A DNA stretch of 64,000 nucleotides from Vitellaria paradoxa (taxonomy: Eukaryota > Streptophyta > Magnoliopsida > Ericales > Sapotaceae), in assembly GCA_019916065.1 (NCBI GenBank), contig CM034236.1, positions 13,221,167 to 13,285,166 of the forward strand, written 5' to 3'. Made by a program: the position numbers and the translations under genes. Shown here piece after piece: positions 1 to 15,300 of this stretch; the first letter of the stretch is position 1; the number at the start of each line of letters is the position of its first letter. The notes beneath the pieces were generated by a model. It worked only from the letters and a program-made list of their open reading frames with translations, made no database searches and was not told the DNA's origin.

Positions 1-1234
1 TGCTCCACTTGTTAAAGGTCTCCTCAAAATATCCCAACAATCGTAATTTTCATTCCAGATATCATCCAAAATGATTAAAACTTTTTTGCCATTTAACTTG
101 TCTTTCAAGGTAACTTGAAGCCGATCTAAATCAACGGTATTACAAGTAATTTCAGTTACTTTCTCAAGAATTGATTTTGTAACCTTTGCAATATCAAATT
201 CATCGGACACACATTCCCATGCTTTCATTTCAAAATGCTCGTTCACTCTGCTATCATTGTATACAAGTTGAGCAAGAGTAGTTTTGCCCACTCCGCCCAT
301 CCCTACTATAGGAATCACACCGATTGCTGTGTCACTTGCCTCATCTGAAAGCAAGAGTTTAATAATTTCTTCCTTGTCATTTTCCCTCCCATACACACTA
401 GATTCATCCACCAAAGATGTTGATGGTATATATCCAGACCAGTTCCTTCTAGCAACTTCTGTCAAACCAAGGACATCCTTTTCTTTAACAAAGTCATCTA
501 ACATATCGATTATCTCCTCTAACTTGGACTCTATCTCTGGATCAAAAGAATTTGCAAGGTTTGAGGAGGGGTCTCGCATCTGTAGGGGGGGGGATTTGAG
601 ATTTATAATTAATGGGAGTAAAATTAAATTTTTAACAATAGTAGAAACAAAAGTAAAAGTACATTTTTTTTTTTTTTGGAAAGGTAAAGTTTTTTTTTTT
701 TTTTTATACGGGAGAGAGGGAAGACTCGAACTCGAGTCATGAGTAGGCAGAAGAGACTCTTAACCACTGAGTTACAGACCACACTCAAAAGTAAAAATAC
801 ACTATAGTAAAATATGAAAAAAAAGGTATAATTTATAAGAAAAAAAATAAAATTAGTAGTGTAATTTTTTAAATCGGGGGACAATTGCGTACCTGGTCAT
901 TGGGGTCTATTTCGTACTCTGCTTCCACCTTGCCACGCAAAACTTGATAGTTGACCTTATCCAGTAAATCATCGGCTTGGTAGACAACATGCTTGAGCTC
1001 GTCCAGCCAATCCTTCACTGCTTGTCTTGTGAATTGTTTGTTCTCAGCATCATCAAGCACTGCTTGAAGCACAAGCAATTTTGACTTTAGCTTCTTCAGG
1101 ATTAATCCAATGTTACGTCGGCCCCCATCATTTTTCTGTCCTCGCAAGAAGTTCAAGACCTCACGAGAAGCCAAACGATCTAGCAGCACATTAAAGACTC
1201 CGGAGATAAATGCTCCCGCAGCCAAGTCAGCCAT
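1..1234 (-). CDS. CC-NB-ARC (NLR) disease resistance protein, RGA-like, 5' part; runs off left edge
   Basis: Intracellular immune receptor of the coiled-coil NLR class, which binds nucleotide through NB-ARC and triggers defence after pathogen sensing (family knowledge). Exons read on the minus strand are 1234-893 (114 codons) and 579-1 (193 codons, open at the window edge). The join CAG|GTACGC ... CTACAG|ATG is in phase 0. Exon 1 starts MADLAAGAF and carries an Rx_N coiled coil with an EDVID-like stretch (YQADDLLDKV). Exon 2 holds the P-loop GMGGVGKTT (about residues 207-215), RNBS-A read as KAWECVSDEFD (E where V is usual), and kinase-2 LIILDDIWN (about 282-290). The rest of NB-ARC and all LRRs lie beyond the window. 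I chose the ATG at 1234, not one 51 bases upstream, because family members begin MAD/MAE. An intron between CC and NB-ARC is less common than a single-exon layout. No stops or frameshifts occur in the visible part. Confidence 0.88.
664..785 (-). mobile_element. tRNA-derived SINE in the NLR intron, with target-site duplication
   Basis: On the minus strand this 122-bp segment has an RNA polymerase III box A (TAACTCAGTGG, 764-774) and box B (GTTCGAGTC, 723-731), then an A-rich tail. It is flanked by a 16-bp direct repeat, CAAAAGTAAAAGTACA at 648-663 and CAAAAGTAAAAATACA at 786-801, with one mismatch. That structure is the signature of a SINE insertion. It lies in the 313-bp intron (580-892), in the same orientation as the host gene. 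The tail is interrupted by a CTTTACCTTTCC stretch. Confidence 0.85.
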
Positions 1235-2148
1235 TTTTGCAAGTGAAGGGTTAACGAGAAAAGAAAGGATAAAGAGTGTGTGCAAGAACGCTAATGAAAA
1301 AAGGAATGCAAGAAACTAAACTTTGATTTGCTTTGTGAGAGGAAATAAGGAAGTGCAAGAAACTCGCAGAGGATCGGTTTTTGCTTTGTGAATGATTCTG
1401 CAACTTTAGGAAGTCAAAGGTGCAAAAATTGCATTATCAGATATAATTTTAAAAATAAATTTAGGTATAATTACTTTTTTAGCCCTGATACGTTAGATGA
1501 AATTTATTTAAGGCGTATTTGGAGTGACAAAAAGTGAGATAATTTATAAATTCGTAACTCGTACAATGAGATAAAAAGTGAATAATTTTTAAAATTTTTT
1601 AGAGTTTTTTTAGTATTTTTTAGTATTTCAAACATACCATTAATATCTCTTAAGTTTTAAAAATATATTCTCACACTCTTTTATTTTGAACTAAAATGAA
1701 GTTATGAACAGCATTAAATTTTCAAATGAGAAGATAAAATCACCCATTAAAAATCAAATAAGATCAAGAGTGTAAATATAGTTGATATAAATTAGGATAT
1801 AAATATAATTTTAATTTTAAAGTTATTTATAGTCAATCTTTTTATTTGACAAACTTTTTTAACATTTCACGTTAATTCAAAGTATGAGGAATATAAAATT
1901 AAATTTATAAAGTTAAAAAATGTAAGTAAATTTTATCTTAAATAAAAGATAAAAAGACAGCTATCTCGTAAATTAAATTACAAATGTCATCAGTAAACCA
2001 GCCCCACAGAGCAATTACCTCTAACTAAATAGAGCTAGCGGTAAAGTTTGGGCCAGTGGCCAATGATTCCTAGGAGTGAAGACACATCACGTGAAAGTGA
2101 ACCTCACGGGAAAATCATATCACGTGAATGGATTAAAAGCTCAATGTA
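1235..2148 (-). promoter_or_regulatory. NLR upstream region with two G-box cores
   Basis: This AT-rich region precedes the NLR start codon. CACGTG cores occur at 2088-2093 and 2121-2126; the first is conserved in the second copy of this region (3969-3974). Comparison with that copy shows that about 1460-2028 is an insertion, and it contains one end of the window's commonest MITE family (from about 1509). No TATA box was assigned with confidence. Regulatory function is inferred only from position and motif conservation. Confidence 0.4.
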
Positions 2149-2521
2149 GGGGGTGTTTGACAGCGCAAATTTTAGTTTTTTGTAGAAATTTTTAGTCCAA
2201 AGTTATTAGTTGTAATTTTTGATGTGTTTAGTGGAACAAAGTATAATTTTTAATAATTTTTTTATAACTTTTTGTATTTGATAAATTTTTTACTGTAACA
2301 GATCACAAAAGTGGTAATTTTTTATGTGTTTGGTAAGCTTTTTATTATAACAGAGTAGAAAAATGGTAATTTTTATGTGTTTGGCAAAATTTTTTGTAGA
2401 ATAAATTACTATAACAAAGTGAAAAAGTAAAAAAAAAATTGTAGTTCTACCAAACGTACCGAAAGTTACAAAATACAACTTTTGATATTTTTTTACTTTT
2501 TTTTTTAACCTCCAAACGGGC
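2149..2521. mobile_element. MITE-like insertion in the NLR upstream region
   Basis: An AT-rich segment beginning GGGGGTGTTTGAC and ending CCAAACGGGC, so short imperfect terminal inverted repeats are present. The duplicated flank (3750-4152) lacks it and reads straight from an AAAAGC-TTAAT context into GAATAAGTT, so that copy serves as an approximate empty site. No clean target-site duplication was resolved, so the superfamily is open (the TIRs resemble Tourist or hAT-type MITEs). Confidence 0.55.
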
Positions 2522-2689
2522 TTAAGTTCCACGAATAAGTTGAAAGTCTAATTTGCTCGACACAGTTATCACCACAAACCAAACAAAGCCAGCGGTAAAG
2601 GCGAGTTTTTATAAATTCCAAATTTAAGTCAGCACAAATTGTGGCGAAAGAAAAGGCACTTGGAATCTTTTGAAATGCACAAAGTTCTT

Positions 2690-2961
2690 CTGGGTCTGGG
2701 TGAAGCCCGCAACTGTTACTTATGGGTGCGCACTCGGTGAAGTCCGTTCCGTGACCCTAGTCGGCAAAGAACCACGAGGAGGTAAACCAACCTAAGCAAA
2801 TCCTACCTGACCGACTCAGCCGAGAAGGTTATTAGATGGCCCTCCACAATTAGAAGAATGACTGCCTTCAAGAGGAGTCGAACCCGGGACCTATTGATCC
2901 CAGGCCCTTCAGCTCACTATCCGAACCAATTCGACTACCCCTTTCGGGACAATAGCGAGTG
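2690..2961 (-). mobile_element. tRNA-derived SINE-like element
   Basis: The minus strand shows a tRNA-like head with box A (TAGTCGAATTG) and box B (GTTCGACTC). About 190 bp of unrelated, GC-richer body follows. Flanks share a 7-bp repeat, AGTTCTT, at 2683-2689 and 2962-2968. There is no obvious A-tail, which weakens the call. It sits just beyond the end of the block shared between the two NLR flank copies. Confidence 0.55.
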
Positions 2962-2968
2962 AGTTCTT

Positions 2969-3749
2969 ATTATAAACATATGCAGTATTTGCCGTTTGAT
3001 ATTGAAAAATGTAATGCATTTTAGCTGTTTTTGGTAACGTTCTTCTGCCCCCACCCACTCTTAATAAAATAAACCATCAGCACCTACTAACGTTGCTGTG
3101 TGCGAAACTCACAGCAGAACAACTCCATGTTGCCTGGTCATTCGTAATTTTTGTTTTATTTATTCAGCACCAACTTAGGCCAAATTTCTCATCTTTAGTT
3201 ACTTTTCCACTTTCCAAAGCGAAAGTTTCTCTTATAATCCATATTCAAATTCGGGTAGTCTAATCACGCACTCCAAAATTCATGCAACCTCCAAGTAAAG
3301 CACCATTACCAGTGAACTTCCAACACCTATTGCTTGTAAAATCTTAATTAAATTCGTGACTTAAACGCTTAATCATATTAATTAACCAATAACTAGGATC
3401 AATTTTTAGAGTATTTAATGGTCAACAATTACCTAAAATAAAATCACTTTAAACATTACATAAATAAATCCAATTAATCACATAATAAACTTATAACTCA
3501 TGAAACTATTAAATAAATAAAATAAATAATTAATGGTTTGAATTATGGGCTACTAGTAAATCGATGGAGCTCACAATATATGTGTATGATCTATTGTAAT
3601 AACATTATAAAATAAACTCTGAAGGATTTAAGCGTCTAATTCTCCAATAAATGCATGCTTTAGACAAATAGTTTTTGAAATTCTTATAAAGTTGATAATT
3701 AATTCTCTTTTTCACATGCTATGTATCTCGTTCAATTATGTATTTTCAA
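2969..3749. other. AT-rich intergenic stretch, no gene seen
   Basis: No credible reading frame, RNA gene or complete transposon is visible here. The sequence is AT-rich spacer between the first NLR flank copy and its duplicate. Confidence 0.5.
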
Positions 3750-4152
3750 CCATTTTTGCAAGTAAAGATTAGAAGGGGGGGGGGGATAGGAAGTCCAGAA
3801 ACCAAACTTAAAATTTGCTTTGCGAAAGGAAATAAGGAACTACAAGAAACTATAGAGAGACGAAGTTAAAGATACAAAATTGCATCATCAAATAAAGTTT
3901 TAAAAATAAAGAAAGCTAGCTGTAAAGTTTGGGTCCGTGGCCAATAATTCCTTGGAGTGAAGACACATCACGTGAAAGTGAACCCCACAGGGAAGACATC
4001 AAGTGGATGAATTAAAAAAGCTTAATTTAATTCAATGAATAAGTTAAATTGTAATTTGCTGCAAACCAAACAAAGCATGCTGTAAAGGTATGTTTTTCAA
4101 TTCCAAATTCAAGTTCAGTACAAATTGTGGTGAAAGTTAAGGCACTTAGGGT
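3750..4152 (-). repeat. Second copy of the NLR 5' flank, without coding sequence
   Basis: Colinear with 1231-1470, 2028-2147 and 2530-2672. Shared landmarks are CCATTTTTGCAAGT around the start codon, GGAAATAAGGAA, the TAAAGTTTGGG-CCNGTGGCCAAT block, ACATCACGTGAAAGTGAACC and CAAATTGTGGNGAAAG. The position equivalent to the NLR ATG survives (CAT at 3751-3753), but the reading frame hits a stop after four codons (M-V-E-N-T-stop). The duplicated block therefore ends at about the start codon. It now abuts the duplicated 3' flank of malate dehydrogenase. Confidence 0.75.
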
Positions 4153-6202
4153 TGGTTTGGTTAAAACTTTATAATTTTATTTTTTAAAGTTTTAAATTCT
4201 AAATGTGTTAATTGCATTTATTAAAAAATTTTGAAATATCACAACCTTTTGAATTATAAAACAACCAAAAAAATTGATTATTTTTATTTTTCCTAACTTA
4301 TATTAAAACGTATGTGAATTTTTTAATTTTTTTTTTATAAATGTAATTAACACAACTACAATCTACTTCTAAAAAGAAAATTAAATTTTAATAAAAAAAT
4401 TATAGGAAGCCATAGTTTCCTATGTTGCTCTACAACTAAGAGAATTTTTCAAATATATAAGAGTACATTTAACGCACTAAAAAACGCTGAAAATCTTTAA
4501 AAATTTCTAAAAGATATTCATTTTTTATCTTACTGTAAATATTACGAACTCACAAATTATATCCAATTATATAACTTTTTATCACTCTAAACGTTCTCAT
4601 AAGTTACGTTAGGAACATGAATATGCAGTGATAGAAAAACACGATGAAAAATAGAAGTAATAGAGGTTGCTAGCACACGAAGTTGCCAAGTTTCAACTGC
4701 AGTTCAACTTCAAGAACAAGAGCACGTCTCCCTCATCTGCACCACCACCCTTGTAGGAAGCAAATGGAAGCACATGCGTTACCTCATCAGTGATTTCTGG
4801 TGGTGAACATAGGGGCTGGCTGCTTCTAAGGGCAAGCACATATGGTAACATGAGATACGAAAACAGCAGCATTAATAGAAAATATCTTTGATAAAAATAA
4901 CAAACAAAATATAACCACTATTGGACAAAAAAAAAAAAAAAAAAACTGCCTTTATGAATCCCAATTCAGTAGGGGTTTATCCATATCCTCCACGACGTGG
5001 TCAAACTTCAAATTATCCTTGAAAGGATACATCGAGTGCACACACAAACTGCAGAAGCAACTTTTGTCCGCTCGAGAGACTCAACAATGGCCCCTTATTC
5101 AAAACTTTAGCTGCCTCTGTTAACTAGCAAAACATGACACCCTACTTATTATGTCAATGCAAGAGAGGGGAAGAAATTCAAGAAAGGCACGAGTATGCCA
5201 AAGCTTTTTCCTCCGATAGCTCTTCAGCCGTCAAGTCTGACTTTTTTCCTTGAAAACTCATCAATTGGAAGACCTGCATATAGAAATTGGAGGGAGGAAA
5301 TTGGCTGAGTAACCATCCAAAAAATCAAGAATTGCTGATTCCTAAAATATATGGATGCCCATATATACCATAAATTTGACTTTCGGTTGAATGAATTTAA
5401 AAAAAAAAAAAAAACATATATGGCACCAAGATATCAAATTGTCTTTTATCATCCTCACAGGCCCCTTAACTCCTCTTTTTCCTCTTTCTTCTCTTCGATT
5501 GGTATTTTAGCATGGCTTTGTGATTGCTTTCTTCATCATTATTGATAAAAATTTTTAATTTAAGACCTCATAATCGATTGAAACCTCAAACTACTTATTT
5601 ACAACTAATTTTTTTTAATAGGAATAAAATTCACAACCTAGATTTTATTTAAAAAAAAAAAAAAAAGAGAGAGAGAGAGACAGAGAGGAGCCAGACCCTC
5701 ACGTGTAAAACTGAAGATTGTTGTGGTGCTGTTAAGGTTTTTTTTTTTAAGTTATTTGTAAATCTGATCACTAGAACCCATTAAATAGCAGACAAAAATG
5801 TCAGACCAACCAATCAAGTCAATATTGGGAAACATTAACCTAATAACAAAGATTTTTAACAAGAAGGAACCAAGAATGCCAAAGATTCAAGAACATTGGG
5901 AAAGGAATGTATCACAGTCACTGGCTTAATTGTCATATATAACATCAACCAACAACTGAAGATGGCTGTATCTATCTATTGAGTTGCCAATATTGTTTCC
6001 AATGCTGTTACTAGTGTGGTTTATATATATATATCTATATATATAAATGAAATTCCAGGCTAGCATACATAACTAAAATAAGACACATCTTTACCCTGAA
6101 CAATTGTCCATTCTCCATTGCGACAAGTTACAGGGAAAGAATAAATGAGTCCAGCTGGCACATTGTATGAGCCATCAGAGTATACACCCATAGATTCCCA
6201 GT
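4153..6202 (-). repeat. Truncated tandem copy of the malate dehydrogenase 3' region
   Basis: Matches about 7259-9450 almost base for base over long stretches, with an offset of about 3.2 kb. It covers the 3' flank, the 3' UTR, the last exon, intron 6 and most of exon 6. Homology stops inside exon 6 at about 6202, which marks the duplication breakpoint. The two copies differ in homopolymer tracts and small indels. Confidence 0.88.
5178..6202 (-). pseudogene. Partial malate dehydrogenase pseudogene (end of exon 6 plus exon 7)
   Basis: Relic of the cytosolic malate dehydrogenase gene found intact downstream. Exon 6' (about 6202-6095) keeps codons for [15 protein letters not shown] and a usable donor (CAGG|GTAAAG), but it lacks the exon's first bases and acceptor. 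Exon 7' (5273-5178) keeps the TATATGCAG|GT acceptor but is 96 nt, not 95: one extra A in the lysine run after FSR (six T's on the plus strand at 5252-5257, five in the intact copy). The frame then reaches TGA where the intact protein reads LTAEE. There is no promoter and no upstream exon, so it cannot make an enzyme. Confidence 0.88.
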
Positions 6203-7258
6203 TAAATACCGTATTATTTAGATTGATTTAGTTCAAAACATCTCCCAAATTAACCAAAGAGCAGAGAAACAGTTCAAGACGATCTAACTTCAAGCTAGCC
6301 ATAGTTCGGAACCCTGTTTTATTCATTAGCTGCGAGGGATAAAACAAACGATTGGCCAAATAAGTACTGCCCGCCCGGTGCTTTCTCACGTAACCGCGAT
6401 GACTAAAAGTGGTCAAAAGTTGACGAAATAAAAGAATATTAATTATTTTTAGTATTTAAAAGAGCAACTAAAATTTATTAAAATAATATATTGAAACGGT
6501 GAAAAGTAAACCGTTCCAATGATTTAAGTTAAAAATCAACACAAAAAGTTGACAAATATTGAAAAGAAGTGAGAAAAAGTGAGTAACTTTTTATAATTTT
6601 TTTAATTTTTTTTTGTAAAAATTTGTAAATTTTAAATTTAAAAAGACACAAAAAAATAACAAAAATTGATAAAAGTACATAAATATTTGTAACTTTTTAT
6701 AATTTTTTGTGGTTACTTACCAAAAAAAAAAAAAAATTTTTTGTGGTTTTCTGACCCCGACCAAACGGGACCATTATTTCGTTAAAAGCGAGGATGAAAA
6801 CACGTGGAAGTCAATTTTTATAAAATATAAGACTCAGAGAATTGTTCGAGCGTTTATTTAAAAATATTTAAATATATTAATTTTAATATTATTAGTATCT
6901 TTTAAATAACGAATAAAAAATAAATTCTATTCCCAACTCAAAGATTAGACTTGAATTTGCAAATCCACGGTGAGAGTTGCGTGACTTAGGCTGAGTTTGA
7001 GAAAAAAAAAATAATTTTTTTTTTTGTAATTGGTCATTAACAAAGTACTAAAAAGTTAATTTTTTTTTAGTTTGAAAAAAAAAACTTACTTTTTAATAAT
7101 TAATTTTTTAAATTTTTTGTTAATTTTATATTTTTATCTTTAAATGTCTAAAATAAATTTAAAATGTAAGAATATAAATTTAATCACTTAAAAAAAATAA
7201 AACAAAGAACTAATAACTAATAACTCAATTATCAATTTTTTTCCCCCAAACGGCATCC
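6203..7258. other. Spacer between malate dehydrogenase copies; MITE ends and an unassigned island
   Basis: Positions 6228-6416 form an island of near-balanced base composition with an open minus-strand frame (…NRLFYPSQLMNK…MASLKLDRLELFLCSL…). I do not recognise the protein and would not call it a gene. Around 6540-6780 and 6985-7250 lie AT-rich blocks ending in CCAAACGGGACC and CCAAACGGCATCC, typical of the MITE-like ends seen across this window. Confidence 0.4.
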
Positions 7259-8376
7259 ATGGTTAGCTTAACAGGGAGCAGCTAGTTTCAATTTTTTATA
7301 GCTTTTCTTTATCAAATATAACATTTTTTTTTTTAAATTTAATTTTATTTTTAAAAATTATAACTTCTAAGTGTGTTAAATGCAAACACTAAAAATATAT
7401 ATCTAAAACTTCACACCTGTTTGAATTATAAACCAATCAAAAAATTGATTATTTTCGTTTTTCTAGCTTATATTTCAACACACGTCAATTTTTTTAATTT
7501 TTTTTTATAAATATAATTAACACACCTAAAATTTATTTTTAAAAAAAATCAAATTTTAAAAAAAAAAATCATACAAGACAACAAAAAGTTAAAAAAATAC
7601 ATTTTCCTAGCCAAAAGAAGCCATTGTTTCTTAGGAGGCTCTACATCCAAGAGAATTTTCCAAACACATCAGGATAATGTACTTAAAAAAAGGTTAAAAA
7701 ATTCTAATAATCTTTAAAAATTAATTACTTTTCATCTCCTTGTACGAATTATGAACTTAAAAATTATCTTTAATTATCACACTTTTTTCACTCCAAACAC
7801 CCCCATAATTCGGCGTTTGGAACATGAATACGCGGAGACAGAGAAAAACATGATGAAAAATAAGAAGTAATAGAGGCTGCTAGCACACAAAATTGCAAGT
7901 TTCAACTGCAGTTCAACTTAAAGAACAAGAGCAGGTTTCCCTCATTTGCACCACCACCCTCGTAGGAAGCAAATGGAAGCAAATGCATTACCTCATCAGT
8001 GATTTCTGGCGTTGAACACAAGGACTCGCTGCTTCTAAGGGCAAGCATATATGATAGCATGAGATAAGAAAACAACAGCATTAATGGGAAATATCTTTGA
8101 TAAAAATAACAAACAAAATATAACCGATATTTGACCAAAAAAACTGCTCTTATGAATCCCAAATTCAGTAGGGGTTTATCCATATCCTCCACGACGTGGT
8201 CAAACTTCAAATTATCCTTGAAAGATATGTATCGAGTGCACAAACAAACTGCAGAAGCAACTTTTGTCCGCTCAAGAAATCCAACAATGGTCCCTTATTC
8301 AAAACTTTAGCTACCTCTGTTAACAAGCAAAACATGACACCTACTTATCATGTCAATACAAGGGAAAGGAAGAAAT

Positions 8377-12685
<4,309 letters not shown>

Positions 12686-12798
12686 TATAGAGAACCGAGA
12701 GTGAGACTGAGAGACGAATCGAACGAAACAGAGAGAGGGCCAATGAAAACTTTCGAGATTTCGATTGGATGAAGAATTAGGGGCATTTTGGGGGCAGA

Positions 12799-12806
12799 TA
12801 TTTATA
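12799..12806 (-). promoter_or_regulatory. TATA box of malate dehydrogenase
   Basis: TATAAATA on the minus strand, 113 bp upstream of the start codon, in a local context without competing TATA-like runs. The distance leaves a plausible 5' UTR of about 80 nt. Confidence 0.6.
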
Positions 12807-15133
12807 GTGGGAAGGAAGTGATTTGAGCAAGATAAAAGTTTGGTTCCAAGGCTGAACTAAAACGACAGCGTTTGAGTTCCTGATAGCATGCGACGGCGTC
12901 GTGTAATTTGTTGGATAAAGGAAATGAATGGTCTGTCCGATTTGGGGGGTGGCTGCTATAATGCGCCTAGTGGATAGCTTTTGCACTTGCTTTTTATAGT
13001 GGTTGCGAGTTTGTTAATAGCCACGCCTTTCCCGTTAAAAGAGAGAGAACCACGTCATCGTTGATGGGTTGAGGAAAGCTCGTCAGTTAGTGCAACGGGT
13101 GGGTGTGGATAGTGCCTTGTGGATAGTGCCTTGGTTCAGATCTATATTAATTTGGGTCGATTAAGGGTTAAAGAATTAAAAAATTAATTTTTTCAGTTCA
13201 GCTCGAAATTAGTAGCTCAGGATTAGCATATATTGAATCTGAATTGAAATCGAATTGAAATTAAAACAAACTCGAACTAAACCGAATTAATATGAGCCAA
13301 TCCAAAAAATTAATATAATATATATATTAATTTTTATATTATTATATAATTTATAATAAATAAAACCAAAAGGGCCATAAGGTTTCTTTCTTTTTAGCCT
13401 CTTCTTGCGCCGCACCTGCCACCTCTCTTCCAGTCCTCAGTCTTCCCCTTCCCTCTCCTCTTCTCTTCTCTTCTCTTCTCTCCCCTCTCTCTCTCTCTCT
13501 AAACATAGATTACAGAGTGCACACGTCCTCCGATCCTCGCACGGTTGTACTCACACCTCTCAGAGTCTCAAAGCATAGAACATACGTGCACGATTCGCAC
13601 CTCTCTTGCTGATTCGCTGGTGAAGCTGCTTCCGCTGTGAATCCACTATATTCTGGTGAAGCTACTTCCGCTGTGAGTCAAGATCCCAAAATATGGCTTT
13701 TACAGTTTTACTTGTGATATTTGATTTATTTTATTTGCACTTCATTTGTTATTACCAATTTTTACCAGCTACCGTTCAGTTTCTTTTGTTATACGAGCTT
13801 ATATTTGTGTGCGCTAATCATCAGCTGATTTGTTTTTCTTTGTCAGTAGGTTTTTTTAGTAGCAATAATTATTGTATTTCTTTTCTCTGGTTTTTGCTTG
13901 TGCGAGTTAATTTATGGTTCATGTTTGGTTTGGTACAAGGGATTATTTGTACCGAAATGAGATGGAGTTGGCTTCTCTGTTTTTAGTAACTACAGGGTAG
14001 GCTAGTAGTGGTAAAGAAAATTTAGATTTGTAACATTTTTCATCATTGTAAAAAAGAAATACTAATAAATTTCTAATTAACAGTTTTCTTTTGGTTGTGT
14101 TTGTTTTCTTGGAAGAAAAACAGACTGGTAGTAAAGAAAATTTAGATTTTTAACATTTTTCATTATTGTAAAAAAATACTAATAAATTTCTAATTAATAG
14201 TTTTTTTTATTAAGTTGTATTTGTTTTCTTGGAAGAAAAACTAAGGTTGTGTATAAATGATTTCGTCCCATGTATGCATCCTATGGAGAGTTAATGCTAT
14301 TCAATTTGCTTGCCAAAATAAGAAAAAATGGATGATAATCGTATCTCTAGTCAATTTCTTGGGTCCTTTTAACACTCATACCTTTGGCAAGTTTCTAGGA
14401 TAAAGAAAGCAACACTAATGCTATGTTTGGAAGGTGAATTTGTTTAAAAAAAAAATTTTAAATTTTTTATGCGATTTTTGTATACTTAATCAAGTAAAAA
14501 TTAAATTTTATTGGTAACTCAATAAAAAATAAATTTGATACTTTTATTTCATTTATATTCTTATGACTTTCTTTTATTTTTATTTTTTTCACAAATTTAC
14601 AACAATGACGTTCTATTGTTATTCTTTTTCAATAAAATGTATTCTTTTTAATAAGTAAAATGAATAGTTATTTCACATTATTTTCCATCAGATAAAATTA
14701 GCTTGAAATGCATATGTTTTCAATTTTCCTTTTGGCTTTCTATATTTGTTGGACAGCTAGGCCGAACTCAACATTTCTTTTCCTTCTCTTTTTCTTCTTT
14801 TCTTTTCCTTCTCTTTTTCTTCTTTTCTTTTTTCTCTTTTTAGGTGGCCTGTAGCGTCTTCCAAAGAGCACGAGGAGAGAGAAAGTAGAAAGAGGGTGAC
14901 TCGGGAAGAAAGGAAGGCAGATCCGGATAGTTTTCGACACCGTAAACACTGTTGTGATGTCCGTTTCGCATGATTTCACTAGAGATGGGAGAAATCAACG
15001 CCGAAAGTTTAGATGCCAAAATTAACATCTCTTCATTTTTTCTTTTTTCTTTCGAGATCTATATTTGTGTTTTATACATTATAAGAATTATTTTGGTATA
15101 TTTATATGCTTGATTGATTGAAATATTATGAGA

Positions 15134-15167
<34 letters not shown>

Positions 15168-15300
15168 CATGGGTGTGTATATATATGCATATATGTGTTG
15201 AGTTTTTCATACTTTTGAGTTATAATAATTACGTAGATGATATATAAAAATTTTAGGATAAATTTCTATAAACTTCTATAAAAATTTTAGGATAATGTAA
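12807..15300. other. Non-coding region with pyrimidine-rich block and tandem repeats
   Basis: From about 13380 to 13510 there is a CT-rich block (repeated CTCTT, then CTCTCT) that looks like a 5' UTR or element leader on the plus strand. No credible coding frame follows. A 36-bp-offset repeat (CTGGTGAAGCTNCTTCCGCT) lies at 13617-13679. From 14750 to 15030 a GC-richer purine tract is present, also without a recognisable gene. I cannot assign the region to a family. Confidence 0.4.
14011..14242. repeat. Two-copy tandem duplication, 120-bp period
   Basis: Two direct copies start GTAAAGAAAATTTAGATTT at 14011 and 14131. Each contains AACATTTTTCAT, ACTAATAAATTTCTAATTAA and TTTGTTTTCTTGGAAGAAAA. 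They differ by a few substitutions and small indels. Confidence 0.85.

Noticed and set aside
284..742. Plus-strand open frame across the NLR start of window
   Set aside because: Antisense shadow of the NB-ARC exon and SINE; no independent domain or gene context.
723..785. tRNA-like boxes read as a functional tRNA gene
   Set aside because: Box A and B are present but no cloverleaf acceptor stem or anticodon arm could be drawn, and the A-tail plus target duplication identify a SINE.
13693..13986. 97-codon hydrophobic frame after a CT-rich leader
   Set aside because: TTT-rich AT sequence gives Phe/Leu/Tyr-rich translation by composition alone; no conserved domain or splice support.
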